64,000 nucleotides of DNA from Archaeoglobaceae archaeon (GTDB lineage Archaea > Halobacteriota > Archaeoglobi > Archaeoglobales > Archaeoglobaceae), in the NCBI GenBank assembly GCA_027064525.1, contig JAMOPJ010000045.1:1-64000 (forward strand), given 5' to 3'. Position 1 is the stretch's first letter, and each line of letters opens with the position of its first letter. Positions 1 to 7,361 of this stretch are shown here, piece after piece. Under the pieces are notes generated by a model, which was not told the DNA's origin, searched no databases, and saw only the letters and a list, made by a program, of their open reading frames with translations. The position numbers and the translations under genes are program-made.

Positions 1-2
1 CA

Positions 3-1652
3 GTTTATGGAACTACCGCTAACTTTGAATACATACGAGTTTACAAGATTAAGACCACTGACCCTGCTGACTTCGGAACTCCAAGCGTTAAATCCTTTAG
101 TTGTATAAATCCCACTCTTGAACTTAATGGTAACTCAGTTCAATATGTTGGTGAATTAAACGATACGAATCCATCATCTGGTAAATTACCCATTAATACA
201 ACATATTTTGTTTCAGGTACCAATTGGGCAAACTTCTCAGCAACTTCTGGAAACTTTAATGCTATCTTAAGCTTTGATTATACTCTGGACGTTCCAGAAT
301 CGACAACTACAACATTCGAGGATATGTGGGTTAATGCAAGCTTTTACGTTCCAGAGGGAACGGTAACGTCAAATACAACTTTCGAATTCAACACAAGCTA
401 TTTAGGATCCCCTGTTTACAGCTATCACTTAGTCGTTTACGTGAATGGGCAACAATACAGCAATTACAAAGTCTCAGACTACGAAATCTCAGGAGTGAAA
501 TACATAACCGTCCATGTGCTCGACGTTCCAACCGGCAGCGTTACAATAGCCATTCATACTATATTCAAGCCGACAAACATAACCGTTTACATTTATGATG
601 AGATTTCAAAGACTGAACTGACCACACAAACGCTTAATCTAACTCTAATGGATATGAATTACAACGTGCTAAAATCAACGACCATAACTGGAAATACAAC
701 AATTGCAGTCGTGTATGTTGGAGATGCATATCTAAGAGTCTGGAACAGCGCTGGAGTTGTTAGACAGATCAAGATTTATGTTCCGTTAGGCAATAATACT
801 TCTGCAAGGATATACTTCCCAACGGACAATATCTGCCAAGTCGTATTCAAGATTAAAGACCTCACAGGACAATATCCAAACCCAACGCTCATGATCAAGA
901 AGTACATCGACAGAGAGCTGTTAGAGCAGATACACACCGATAAAGCAGACGTATTGAACACCGTAACGGCCTATCTAATACTCAACGAACCGTATCAGAT
1001 CTACATCATAAGCGGATCCAGGGTGCTAAATTACGGATGGTTTATACCATCCGGATCTGGAGAAGTTCCATTAACGATAGGTGAAATAACGCTCAGCCCA
1101 TCATACAAGCTCCTTCCAGAGGAGATCAAGTACGAGTTCCAGATGACGGATTTAGGCGATGGAAATGTAAGTATTAAACTAATCTACGAAGATTCTTCAG
1201 GCACAACGGAATACGTTAAATTCTGGATTTACAATGCATCTAACAAATCTGAGCTTCTCTACTATTCCGAAAGCAATAATCCGATTACAACCTTCGTATT
1301 CGTCGGCAACAACACTACCAAATACTACGTGGTAATGGAAGCTTACAGCACGAAATACGGAACGATTAAAGCCAGTAAATACATAATTCCAACAGGATCG
1401 GAACTCTCATTAGATTTAGGACTTGAAGACTGGCAGTATCAGCTATTCTTCGGAGGACTGCTGTTCTTCATAGCCATGCTGTTCGGTTACAGAGATGCCA
1501 AGGCTGGAGCCGTGATAGTCTCCTTCTGTGCTGGTATGTTCACGTGGTTCGGCTGGCTGAAGATTCCGTGGAACATCGTAGCTCTTGCAATAAGCTTGGC
1601 CGTGCTGGCTTACTTAGCTGAAAGCGGTAAGAGATGGGAGGGGATAGGATAA
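3..1652 (+). CDS. Large surface protein of an integrated element, 5' end outside the window
   Basis: The reading frame is open from base 3 with no stop, so this gene starts to the left of the window and only its C-terminal ~550 residues are seen; the first ATG at 324 is internal. The visible part is rich in Thr, Asn and Ser with many N-x-S/T sites and alternating beta-type sequence, as in extracellular archaeal proteins. The last ~75 residues form about three hydrophobic helices (from LFFGGLLFFIAMLFGY onward) ending in a short charged tail, so the protein is membrane-anchored at its C-terminus. It heads a row of overlapping small genes that ends in an integrase, which suggests a virion or envelope protein of a provirus or plasmid-virus. 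I do not recognise a named family. Confidence 0.7.
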   Translation, partial: VYGTTANFEYIRVYKIKTTDPADFGTPSVKSFSCINPTLELNGNSVQYVGELNDTNPSSGKLPINTTYFVSGTNWANFSATSGNFNAILSFDYTLDVPESTTTTFEDMWVNASFYVPEGTVTSNTTFEFNTSYLGSPVYSYHLVVYVNGQQYSNYKVSDYEISGVKYITVHVLDVPTGSVTIAIHTIFKPTNITVYIYDEISKTELTTQTLNLTLMDMNYNVLKSTTITGNTTIAVVYVGDAYLRVWNSAGVVRQIKIYVPLGNNTSARIYFPTDNICQVVFKIKDLTGQYPNPTLMIKKYIDRELLEQIHTDKADVLNTVTAYLILNEPYQIYIISGSRVLNYGWFIPSGSGEVPLTIGEITLSPSYKLLPEEIKYEFQMTDLGDGNVSIKLIYEDSSGTTEYVKFWIYNASNKSELLYYSESNNPITTFVFVGNNTTKYYVVMEAYSTKYGTIKASKYIIPTGSELSLDLGLEDWQYQLFFGGLLFFIAMLFGYRDAKAGAVIVSFCAGMFTWFGWLKIPWNIVALAISLAVLAYLAESGKRWEGIG

Positions 1653-2026
1653 TGAAGTTCTATCAGATTGCCCTCTGTTTATTCCTGTTCAATCTGAGCT
1701 TAAGCCTGCTGAATGACATGCACATATTCGATTACGAAATTCCAGCGGATACGGCTTGGCAGGCCGAAATTGAAAATATTAGTCAAACCGTGAGCGGAGC
1801 AAGTACGTTTAAGATAGATCCGACGATGATCTTCGGAGACTTCATAACGGGCATGCAGATGTTCGTAACCGCAGTTGGTAAGGCAACCGTACTTCTTCCC
1901 TATTTACTGTACGAATTGCACGTTCCCGACCAGCTTATAGCCGTTCTAACCGCCGCTACTTGGTTTAGCTATGTGATTGGCATGCTGCAGTTCATAAGCG
2001 GGAGGAGCGTGAAAGCTTATGAGTAG
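1652..2026 (+). CDS. Small membrane protein of the integrated element
   Basis: The protein has 124 residues. The ATG at 1652 shares a base with the stop of the preceding gene (TAATG), and a purine-rich site GGAGGGGAT lies 7 bases before it, which decides the start. The N-terminus (KFYQIALCLFLFNLSLSLL) looks like a signal peptide or first membrane helix. Two more hydrophobic segments lie in the second half. Between them is an extracytoplasmic-looking stretch with IPADTAWQAEIENISQ. It is probably translationally coupled to the large surface protein and forms part of the same membrane or virion module. No family is recognised. Confidence 0.65.
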   Translation: MKFYQIALCLFLFNLSLSLLNDMHIFDYEIPADTAWQAEIENISQTVSGASTFKIDPTMIFGDFITGMQMFVTAVGKATVLLPYLLYELHVPDQLIAVLTAATWFSYVIGMLQFISGRSVKAYE

Positions 2027-2300
2027 CGTTTATTTCGAACTTTTAAGTCAAGGTAAGCTGATAGAAGCTGTTTATGCAGTACTTCTGGATAGGGTTGGAC
2101 CAGCTGGATTTGTTATGTTCTTCTTTGCGATATTCGTCATGCTCTGGTTGAGAACTCAGGATATGACGATACCGACGATTTTGGCCATTTTGACGGGAGG
2201 AATGATCTTAACTTTGTGTCCTCCCGAAATACACATGGTTGCGTATATTCTCGTCGCTTTCGGAGTCATGAGCATCCTGTATAAGGTATTCAAGTCGTGA
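2019..2300 (+). CDS. Small three-helix membrane protein of the integrated element
   Basis: This is a 93-residue protein whose ATG overlaps the end of the previous gene by 8 bases. After a short amphipathic N-terminus (FELLSQGKLIEAVYAVLLD) it has three hydrophobic segments, beginning at about GFVMFFFAIFVMLW, TIPTILAILTGGMIL and MVAYILVAFGVMSIL, and a basic C-terminus (YKVFKS). Size and topology resemble small holin-like or virion membrane proteins of archaeal mobile elements, but this is only an analogy. Coupled translation with its neighbours suggests a fixed stoichiometric module. Confidence 0.6.
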   Translation: MSSVYFELLSQGKLIEAVYAVLLDRVGPAGFVMFFFAIFVMLWLRTQDMTIPTILAILTGGMILTLCPPEIHMVAYILVAFGVMSILYKVFKS

Positions 2301-2310
2301 GGTGGTATGT

Positions 2311-2679
2311 GTGGGTTTGTTGAGCAGACTTAAGGAGAAAATTAAGGAAAAAGTGGAAGAAGGAAGAAGAGCTAAGAGAGCTAAAGAGAAAATAAAACTA
2401 ATTGAGGAAAAGGAGGAAGCTCGAAAATATCTTAAAAGAGCCAAGAAAGTTGGAGTAGATTTAACAGAAGAGGAAGCATTAGCATATGTAAGAGCAAAGA
2501 GAAAGCAGAAAGAACTTAAAAAAGAGGGCAAGAAGAGAAAGGGTAAGAAGGGTAGATCTGGAGACAGTGGAAGTTTAGATGCTTTCGAACTATTCTTTGG
2601 ATCTTCTAAGTCTGGTAGCGGAGATTGGATGGACTTCTTTTTCGGTAAGAAGAAAGGAGGTTTGGATTGGCTATGGTGA
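2311..2679 (+). CDS. Basic coiled-coil protein of the integrated element
   Basis: I chose the GTG at 2311 because the ribosome site GAGGTGGT lies just before it at 2299-2306; an upstream GTG at 2302 lies inside that site. The ~122-residue product is dominated by Lys, Glu and Arg in a long helical pattern (RLKEKIKEKVEEGRRAKRAK). It ends in a Ser/Gly-rich linker and a repeated DW(M/L)DFFFGKKK-like tail. Such charge-rich helices could bind nucleic acid or act as a scaffold, but no domain is recognised. The extreme purine bias makes long antisense open frames here that are not genes. Confidence 0.55.
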   Translation: MGLLSRLKEKIKEKVEEGRRAKRAKEKIKLIEEKEEARKYLKRAKKVGVDLTEEEALAYVRAKRKQKELKKEGKKRKGKKGRSGDSGSLDAFELFFGSSKSGSGDWMDFFFGKKKGGLDWLW

Positions 2680-2822
2680 TGGGCCTGATCCAGCTTGAGG
2701 AGAATTTCTGGAAGATTGTCGTCGGATCGAGGACTAAGATCTGTTCCGATCTGGATAGTGCTCTGGATGAGCTTAGGAAAGAGTTGTTGAAGGAGGGGAG
2801 GGGATATGGGAAGAGGAAGTAG
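2673..2822 (+). CDS. 49-residue small protein of the integrated element
   Basis: The ATG at 2673 overlaps the previous stop by 7 bases and follows AAAGGAGG at 2653-2660 with good spacing. The frame runs to TAG at 2820-2822, overlapping the next gene's ATG at 2806. The product begins MVMGLIQLEENFWKIVVG and continues as a predicted amphipathic helix with SDLDSALDELRKELLKEG. It fills what would otherwise be the only gap in a continuously overlapping gene row, which is the main reason to believe it. Function unknown. Confidence 0.5.
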   Translation: MVMGLIQLEENFWKIVVGSRTKICSDLDSALDELRKELLKEGRGYGKRK

Positions 2823-3168
2823 TAGGAGAAGCAGGAGCAGTAGAAGTAGGAGTAGGAAGAAAAAGGATGATAGAGGGTTGTTTAAACCTGCAAAGCATAA
2901 GGATCTGGCAGAAATTGTAACGTTTGAATCGGTAACAAAGGCAAAGGAAGCTGCAGAAGAATTGGAGGAACTATTCGAGAAGGCTCGAACGAGGAAAAGA
3001 AGATTGACAATACTTAGGGCTGTACAATATGCAGCCAACAGAGCAAGAGCTGCAGCTAAGAATCCTAAGTTTAAGCCCTCAACGAAGAAGAGATTGAGAA
3101 GAATTGCTGAAGTGTATGAAGAACTGTCTGAGGAGCTGGAGGAATGGTATCATGAGCTTTACGACTAA
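2806..3168 (+). CDS. Arg/Ser-rich helical protein of the integrated element
   Basis: This 120-residue protein is preceded by the purine-rich GGAGGGGAGGGG. Residues 3-20 are almost only Arg, Ser and Lys (GSSRRSRSSRSRSRKKK), a low-complexity basic tail likely to bind DNA or RNA. The remainder is all-helical, with conserved-looking RKRRLTILRAVQYAANRARAAAK and a Glu-rich C-terminus. It could be a nucleoid or packaging protein of the element; that is inference from composition only. Confidence 0.55.
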   Translation: MGRGSSRRSRSSRSRSRKKKDDRGLFKPAKHKDLAEIVTFESVTKAKEAAEELEELFEKARTRKRRLTILRAVQYAANRARAAAKNPKFKPSTKKRLRRIAEVYEELSEELEEWYHELYD

Positions 3169-3442
3169 CAGGAGAGGTTCAGCGGGCTTAATTCTTCTAA
3201 TCATATTTTTAATAGTGGTGATAGCTCTTGCAGTGGGATATCTTACTCATCATGGAGGACCGTCAAATCTTCAGATCGTCGAAGTCTCAGACTCTTACAT
3301 CAAGATCTCCTTTGATAAAGTTCCAAGTTTAGACGAGATATTAATTTTCATAAAGCAGAAGCTTGGAAACATCAAGAAAATCGAGGGCATTGAAATAGAC
3401 AGGATAAATAAGACGATTACAGTTATTTTTGATAGGAACTGA
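3152..3442 (+). CDS. Small membrane-anchored, pilin-like protein of the integrated element
   Basis: ATG 3152 overlaps the end of the preceding gene by 17 bases. The ~96-residue product starts MSFTTNRRGSAGL followed by a long hydrophobic helix (LILLIIFLIVVIALAVGYL) and a short soluble alpha/beta domain. A basic pair plus Gly directly before the hydrophobic run resembles archaeal type III (pilin-like) signal sequences cut by PibD/FlaK prepilin peptidases, although the usual Gln/Glu pattern is not clear. A plain N-terminal anchor is equally possible. It is the last small gene before the integrase promoter region. Confidence 0.5.
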   Translation: MSFTTNRRGSAGLILLIIFLIVVIALAVGYLTHHGGPSNLQIVEVSDSYIKISFDKVPSLDEILIFIKQKLGNIKKIEGIEIDRINKTITVIFDRN

Positions 3443-3517
3443 GTTAATAATCCAATCTTATAATTTTCATGATATTTTAATATTTTAAATAGTTTGGGTA
3501 GACTGTTCTTTAATAGA

Positions 3518-4462
3518 ATGCAACGAGTCCGAGTGGAGCTAATGATTGACAAAGTTCTCCTTGAGAAAGCCGGACTCTATGGGATAGATCTTCAAACGTT
3601 TGTCGAGTTAAAGTTATATGAATACATAACAGGTCGAGAGAGCTTCCATAAGTCGAATTCCTTGAAGTATATCGACATAAAAGACGATTTTGAGAAATGG
3701 CTTAAAAATAGGGTTAGTAGGGAAACGGCGGAGAGATATCTGAACATATTGAGTGGGTTAGATGGAATAACAGTAGAAACCCTCTCAAAATTATATGAAA
3801 ATAGGCCTACAAACAATACAGCAAAGGCTATTCGAAATTTGGTCAACTTCCTTGAGGAAAGAGGACTCATTGATTCGAACACAGCTGATAGAATCAGAAA
3901 GATAGCTCTCATTAAGAAGACGAAATCAGATAAGATTGTTCCAACTGATGATGATATAAGAGAAGCATTCGAGTATTTTAGAAGGAACCTCAGGGAGGAA
4001 TATTATCTCATAGCCCTACTAACTCTATACAGCGGGATGAGATTAAACCAGATTCTAAGGATGCTTAAAGAATTTGATCCTAAGTATCTCATCTTTAAGG
4101 ATGGTTTTGCTCGATATGAGATTGGCCATCTAAGTATGGGAACGAAGGAAGGATTTTATGTTTACATGCCGGACTGGTTAGCCAAAAAGCTTCGAAGGAC
4201 GGTGGTTAGCAAGTATGCTAAGGATTACATAAACTATACAGCCAAAAGCGGGAGGACAGTTTCCCCTAAGTACATCCGAAAATGGTTCAATAACCTCTTG
4301 GTTAAGCTTAAAGTCGATAAGGATATCAGGAACTTCATACTTGGAAGAATAAGCGAAATAAAAGCAAGCGTTGAAGCTGATGACTATTTAGAGCTTGTTG
4401 AACATGCTGATGAAGAATACAAGCGAATTCTTCAAAATTTCCCATTTGATTTTAGAATTTAG
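3518..4462 (+). CDS. Archaeal tyrosine recombinase (integrase)
   Basis: This site-specific recombinase is of the archaeal virus/plasmid class. Counting from an alternative TTG start at 3494, the catalytic Arg is R183 in LYSGMRLNQIL and the box II basic residues are in SPKYIRKWFNN. The probable nucleophile is Y298 in EADDYLELVEHADEEY, the context typical of this class. The N-terminal half holds a helical arm/core-binding domain (DFEKWLKNRVSRETAERYL). The frame is complete at about 314 residues, not split as in SSV-type insertions. An AT-rich promoter-like stretch (TTTTAATATTTTAAA) lies just before it. With tRNA-Gln downstream it marks the tRNA-proximal end of an integrated element. Confidence 0.85.
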   Translation: MQRVRVELMIDKVLLEKAGLYGIDLQTFVELKLYEYITGRESFHKSNSLKYIDIKDDFEKWLKNRVSRETAERYLNILSGLDGITVETLSKLYENRPTNNTAKAIRNLVNFLEERGLIDSNTADRIRKIALIKKTKSDKIVPTDDDIREAFEYFRRNLREEYYLIALLTLYSGMRLNQILRMLKEFDPKYLIFKDGFARYEIGHLSMGTKEGFYVYMPDWLAKKLRRTVVSKYAKDYINYTAKSGRTVSPKYIRKWFNNLLVKLKVDKDIRNFILGRISEIKASVEADDYLELVEHADEEYKRILQNFPFDFRI

Positions 4463-4478
4463 ATTTTAAGATTTAGTC

Positions 4479-4712
4479 AAAGTCCGGTTACCGGACTTTA
4501 ACCGGACTCATATGGGGGCACTAATGGTTTATGTCTTAATGAATTAGCGTATACACCTTTCTTTATTAGTATTTAGATCATCTTCTGCTTTATTCCGCTT
4601 TATTAAGCGTTTATGTGGCTATGTATGTCAATAGACAACATGATTATTTTTATTGAGTATTCCAATAATTAAAAGTCCGGTGAATTGTATCCCCTATATT
4701 TTAGACCGGACT
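4479..4712. repeat. AGTCCGGT iteron-like cluster with perfect 21-base palindrome
   Basis: The octamer AGTCCGGT or its complement occurs at 4481-4488, 4490-4497, 4501-4508, 4674-4681 and 4705-4712. The first two form a perfect palindrome, AAAGTCCGGT-T-ACCGGACTTT (4479-4499), 17 bases after the integrase stop. The last two face each other around a 23-base AT-rich loop. The arrangement of paired inverted copies plus a direct copy fits binding of a dimeric protein, such as the integrase, an initiator or a repressor. Confidence 0.7.
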
Positions 4713-4726
4713 AATTCCCCCCAACT

Positions 4727-4943
4727 CTCGGTATATGGGAAATTGTGGGAAATGTATGTGAGGAATAGGTAATGGCTTGAATTCTTAAAATGATTATTCT
4801 GGCAGTTTTTTAGTTGATTCTGTCTCTAATACTGCATTTTATCTTAAAGAAACGTGTAGGCAATAGTGTAAAAACGCAGACACAATACTAATTTATTTGC
4901 AATACCCTATAAAAAAAATTCCCGCAAGCCTCGGTATATGGGA
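4727..4943 (+). repeat. 14-base direct repeat pair (CTCGGTATATGGGA)
   Basis: The identical 14-mer CTCGGTATATGGGA occurs at 4727-4740 and 4930-4943. Each copy is preceded 13-14 bases upstream by AATTCCC (4713, 4917), so the repeated block is about 30 bases with a variable middle. The second copy is flanked by CCCG and CGGG, which could fold. It is probably a protein-binding or recombination site of the element, or the scar of a duplication. Confidence 0.6.
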
Positions 4944-5309
4944 GACCGACGGGAAAAGTGCCTAAACGACTTTTGACATTATTGTTCATTTTCCTTTTCT
5001 TATAAAGTTTTGTTTATAAAGTCATCTGAATGAAAGTTAAAGGAGACTGCTACAGGAACGACAGGATGAAGTTACACAGTGCAACGTTTGTTAGTAGTTA
5101 ATTCGGGTTAAAAAATAAGATGTTGAAGTTTTGCTGAGTCAAGTAACAAACTTGCAAAGAGATATTAAATAATGAAATCATGCATTATTTTATCTTAATT
5201 TTGAATGATTTAGAGTCTTCTGATTTGTATCCGGTATATTCTGGAGGAGACTACTCAAGGTGACTTTATAAAATTATTATTATGCTATTAATAATATTCT
5301 TTAATGCTC

Positions 5310-5552
5310 TTAAATTCGTTTCAAAATATGCTCTAACTTACTTTCGATTTTCTTATGATGATTTGATATAAATACCATATATTCTTCAAAAGCTTCTAAG
5401 AAGCTTTTTAGCTTTGATTTGACTTCTGGATCTAAATCATCTCTTTTAATTAGGCTCTTGACGTTCAAATATTCTCGATACATTTTAAGTCCAATTCTAA
5501 GCGCATCATCCATTTTCGACACCAAATCGAAATTTATATTTACTTTCGATAA
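5310..5552 (-). CDS. Small helical hypothetical protein
   Basis: This is an 80-residue protein starting MLSKVNINFDLVSKMDDALRIG. A longer frame runs back into the tRNA-Gln gene on the same strand, so I placed the start at the ATG at 5552, just after the tRNA. The product is predicted to be almost entirely helical and charged (DLDPEVKSKLKSFLEAFEEYMVF), possibly a coiled-coil or an antitoxin-like/regulatory protein. It lies between the integrated element's repeats and the tRNA, so it may belong to the element. No family recognised. Confidence 0.45.
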   Translation of the reverse strand, partial: LSKVNINFDLVSKMDDALRIGLKMYREYLNVKSLIKRDDLDPEVKSKLKSFLEAFEEYMVFISNHHKKIESKLEHILKRI

Positions 5553-5576
5553 CATAAAGTGTGTATATGAGTGACA

Positions 5577-5649
5577 TAGCCCCGCGGGGATTCGAACCCC
5601 GGTCGCGGGCTCCAAAGGCCCGCAGGATTGACCGCTACCCTACGGGGCT
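5577..5649 (-). tRNA. tRNA-Gln (anticodon TTG)
   Basis: Read on the minus strand, the 7-base acceptor stem AGCCCCG pairs with CGGGGCT. The anticodon arm is CGGGC-CTTTGGA-GCCCG with anticodon TTG, and the T arm is a perfect GGGG-TTCGAAT-CCCC type. The discriminator is A and CCA is not encoded. No intron is seen. A minus-strand AT-rich box (AAAAGCTTATTATG, near 5672-5685) is a plausible promoter. The integrase element lies on the 3' side of this gene, the usual side for insertion. Confidence 0.93.
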
Positions 5650-5739
5650 TCAGAAGGAGTAGGTTATCTCACATAATAAGCTTTTCCGTTACAATGATAA
5701 ATTAGAATTATCGATCATGATTAAATTAAAACGGTCAAA

Positions 5740-5748
5740 TTTTAAATA
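5740..5748 (+). promoter_or_regulatory. TATA box of the purine permease gene
   Basis: TTTTAAATA is centred about 26 bases before the ATG at 5770, the spacing expected for a leaderless archaeal transcript starting at or near the start codon. Confidence 0.5.
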
Positions 5749-5769
5749 TGTCAAAGGGTTTCAATCGGC

Positions 5770-7101
5770 ATGCCAAACTGGTTTGAGGAATACTTTGAAT
5801 TTAGGAGATTTAACACCAACATGAGAACGGAGATACTGGCAGGACTAACAACATTCATGACAATGGCATACATACTCTTCGTAAATCCAGCGATTCTCAG
5901 CAATGCAATGGGTAAGGAAGCGATTCCATCACTAGTCACTGCTACAGCCCTTTCAGCGGGAATTGCAACGATTATAATGGGATTATACGCCAAAAAGCCG
6001 TTTGCATTGGCTCCGGGAATGGGTCTAAACGCATACTTCGCATACAGCGTCTGCCTTAATATGGGCTATCCCTGGCAGGTTGCACTTGCAGCTGTGTTCG
6101 TAGAAGGTATAATCTTCATAATTCTGTCGGTCACGAAGTTCAGAACTGCTGTAATCAACGCAATACCGATCTCGCAAAAGTATGCAATCGGAGCAGGAAT
6201 CGGACTATTCTTGACACTGATAGGCCTAAAGGAGGCGGGAATAATTGTCGGCAGTAAAGCGACACTTGTAACGTTGGGAACTCAGAACTTCGTGAAGCCA
6301 GAGTTCTGGCTTGCGATATTTGGAATATTCTTTGCATGTGCTTTGATGGTTAGAAGGATTCCCGGAGCCTTACTGATTTCGATTCTAACAACCACCGTTC
6401 TGGCAATAGCTCTTGGCGTCACACCAAAGCCAGAAAGTCTGTTCTCACTTCCAACGCTCGACTATACGTTCATGAAACTCGATTTTGTCGGATTGCTTAA
6501 CGTTGGAGCGTTTGGAGTAGTCTTCGCATTCTTCATGGTTGACTTCTTCGACACTCTCGGAACAGTTACTGGCCTAAGTGCTAAAGCTGGATTCTTGGAC
6601 AAAGACGGAAGAATTCCAGATTCTGAAAAGATTCTACTTACGGACGCTATAGGCACAACGCTCGGATCCGTTTTGGGGACATCGACGGTAACAACCTACA
6701 TAGAATCCGCCGCCGGAATTGAGGAAGGTGGCAGAACTGGAATGGTTGCGCTTGTGGTTGGAGCTTTGTTCATATTAATCGGTCTGTTCATTTCACCGAT
6801 TGCAAAGATAATTCCAGCATGTGCAACCGCTCCAGCCCTAATAATCGTAGGATTCCTGATGATGAATGTCATAAGGAACATAACGTTCGACGATCCTACA
6901 GAGGCTCTTCCAGCATTCTTCGTTTTGGCAACCATTCCATTTACGTTCAGCATCGCAGACGGAATTGGTGTCGGATTCATCAGCTACTGCATTCTGAAGC
7001 TCGTAGCTGGAAAACCAAAGGACGTTCATCCGTTGCTATGGATCTTGGCTGGAGTCTTCGTAGTTTACTTCCTGTATCTGGGTGGACTCGTCAAATTGTA
7101 A
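5770..7101 (+). CDS. NCS2-family purine permease (AzgA type)
   Basis: This 443-residue membrane transporter takes up purine bases such as adenine, guanine or hypoxanthine. The N-terminus NTNMRTEILAGLTTFMTMAYILFVNP is the AzgA-subfamily signature, followed by ALAPGMGLNAYFAYSV and, in the second half, FFMVDFFDTLGTVTGL and GTSTVTTYIESAAGIEEGGRTG, which form the substrate-binding elements. Length and about 12-14 hydrophobic segments match full members of the family. It stands alone with its own TATA box and a T-rich downstream region. Substrate preference cannot be read from sequence. Confidence 0.9.
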   Translation: MPNWFEEYFEFRRFNTNMRTEILAGLTTFMTMAYILFVNPAILSNAMGKEAIPSLVTATALSAGIATIIMGLYAKKPFALAPGMGLNAYFAYSVCLNMGYPWQVALAAVFVEGIIFIILSVTKFRTAVINAIPISQKYAIGAGIGLFLTLIGLKEAGIIVGSKATLVTLGTQNFVKPEFWLAIFGIFFACALMVRRIPGALLISILTTTVLAIALGVTPKPESLFSLPTLDYTFMKLDFVGLLNVGAFGVVFAFFMVDFFDTLGTVTGLSAKAGFLDKDGRIPDSEKILLTDAIGTTLGSVLGTSTVTTYIESAAGIEEGGRTGMVALVVGALFILIGLFISPIAKIIPACATAPALIIVGFLMMNVIRNITFDDPTEALPAFFVLATIPFTFSIADGIGVGFISYCILKLVAGKPKDVHPLLWILAGVFVVYFLYLGGLVKL

Positions 7102-7275
7102 TTTTTTAAAATTTATATTTTATATATAATAAAATTTAATTATTATTTCTTTATATTTAATTTAAAATATATTGTTTTATATTGAATTATTATTGCAGTC
7201 TTATCATGATCATAATAATTTCAAATAGAAATAAATAGAAAATTTTAAATTGTTTTGTTGATTAACACTAATCTT

Positions 7276-7346
7276 AATCTCAGAGGGCGAAAGTTAGGTT
7301 TAAAGACGAATTTCGTCTTTGACTTGGCTTTCGCTTTTCTGAGATT
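7276..7346 (+). repeat. Triple-nested inverted repeat before a secreted-protein gene
   Basis: Three nested complementary pairs share one axis: AATCTCAGA/TCTGAGATT (7276-7284/7338-7346), CGAAAG/CTTTCG (7288-7293/7328-7333) and AAAGACGAA/TTCGTCTTT (7302-7310/7312-7320). The 71-base structure ends 15 bases before the TTG start of the next gene, just upstream of its GAGGTGG ribosome site. It could be a cruciform operator, an RNA leader hairpin controlling translation, or a terminator of upstream transcription. The AT-rich 7102-7275 stretch holds no gene. Confidence 0.65.
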
Positions 7347-7361
7347 TTTGAGGTGGTTCGG

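Larger units (their letters stand above)
4463..5309. other. Gene-free right arm of the integrated element
   Basis: About 850 bases without a convincing gene lie between the integrase and a small minus-strand ORF. The stretch holds five copies of ACCGGACT/AGTCCGGT (4481-4712), a 14-base direct repeat (4727 and 4930) and otherwise AT-rich sequence with short T-runs. Such a region beside an integrase fits an attachment arm, replication origin or regulatory region. No tRNA 3'-end duplicate was found by eye. Confidence 0.5.

Noticed and set aside
2208-3038. A 276-codon minus-strand open frame rich in Leu and Ser
   Set aside because: It is the antisense of purine-rich plus-strand genes with good ribosome sites; the poly-Leu run mirrors GAG/AGG repeats.
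5310-5615. Start of the small minus-strand gene at 5615
   Set aside because: That would place coding sequence inside tRNA-Gln; ATG 5552 avoids this.
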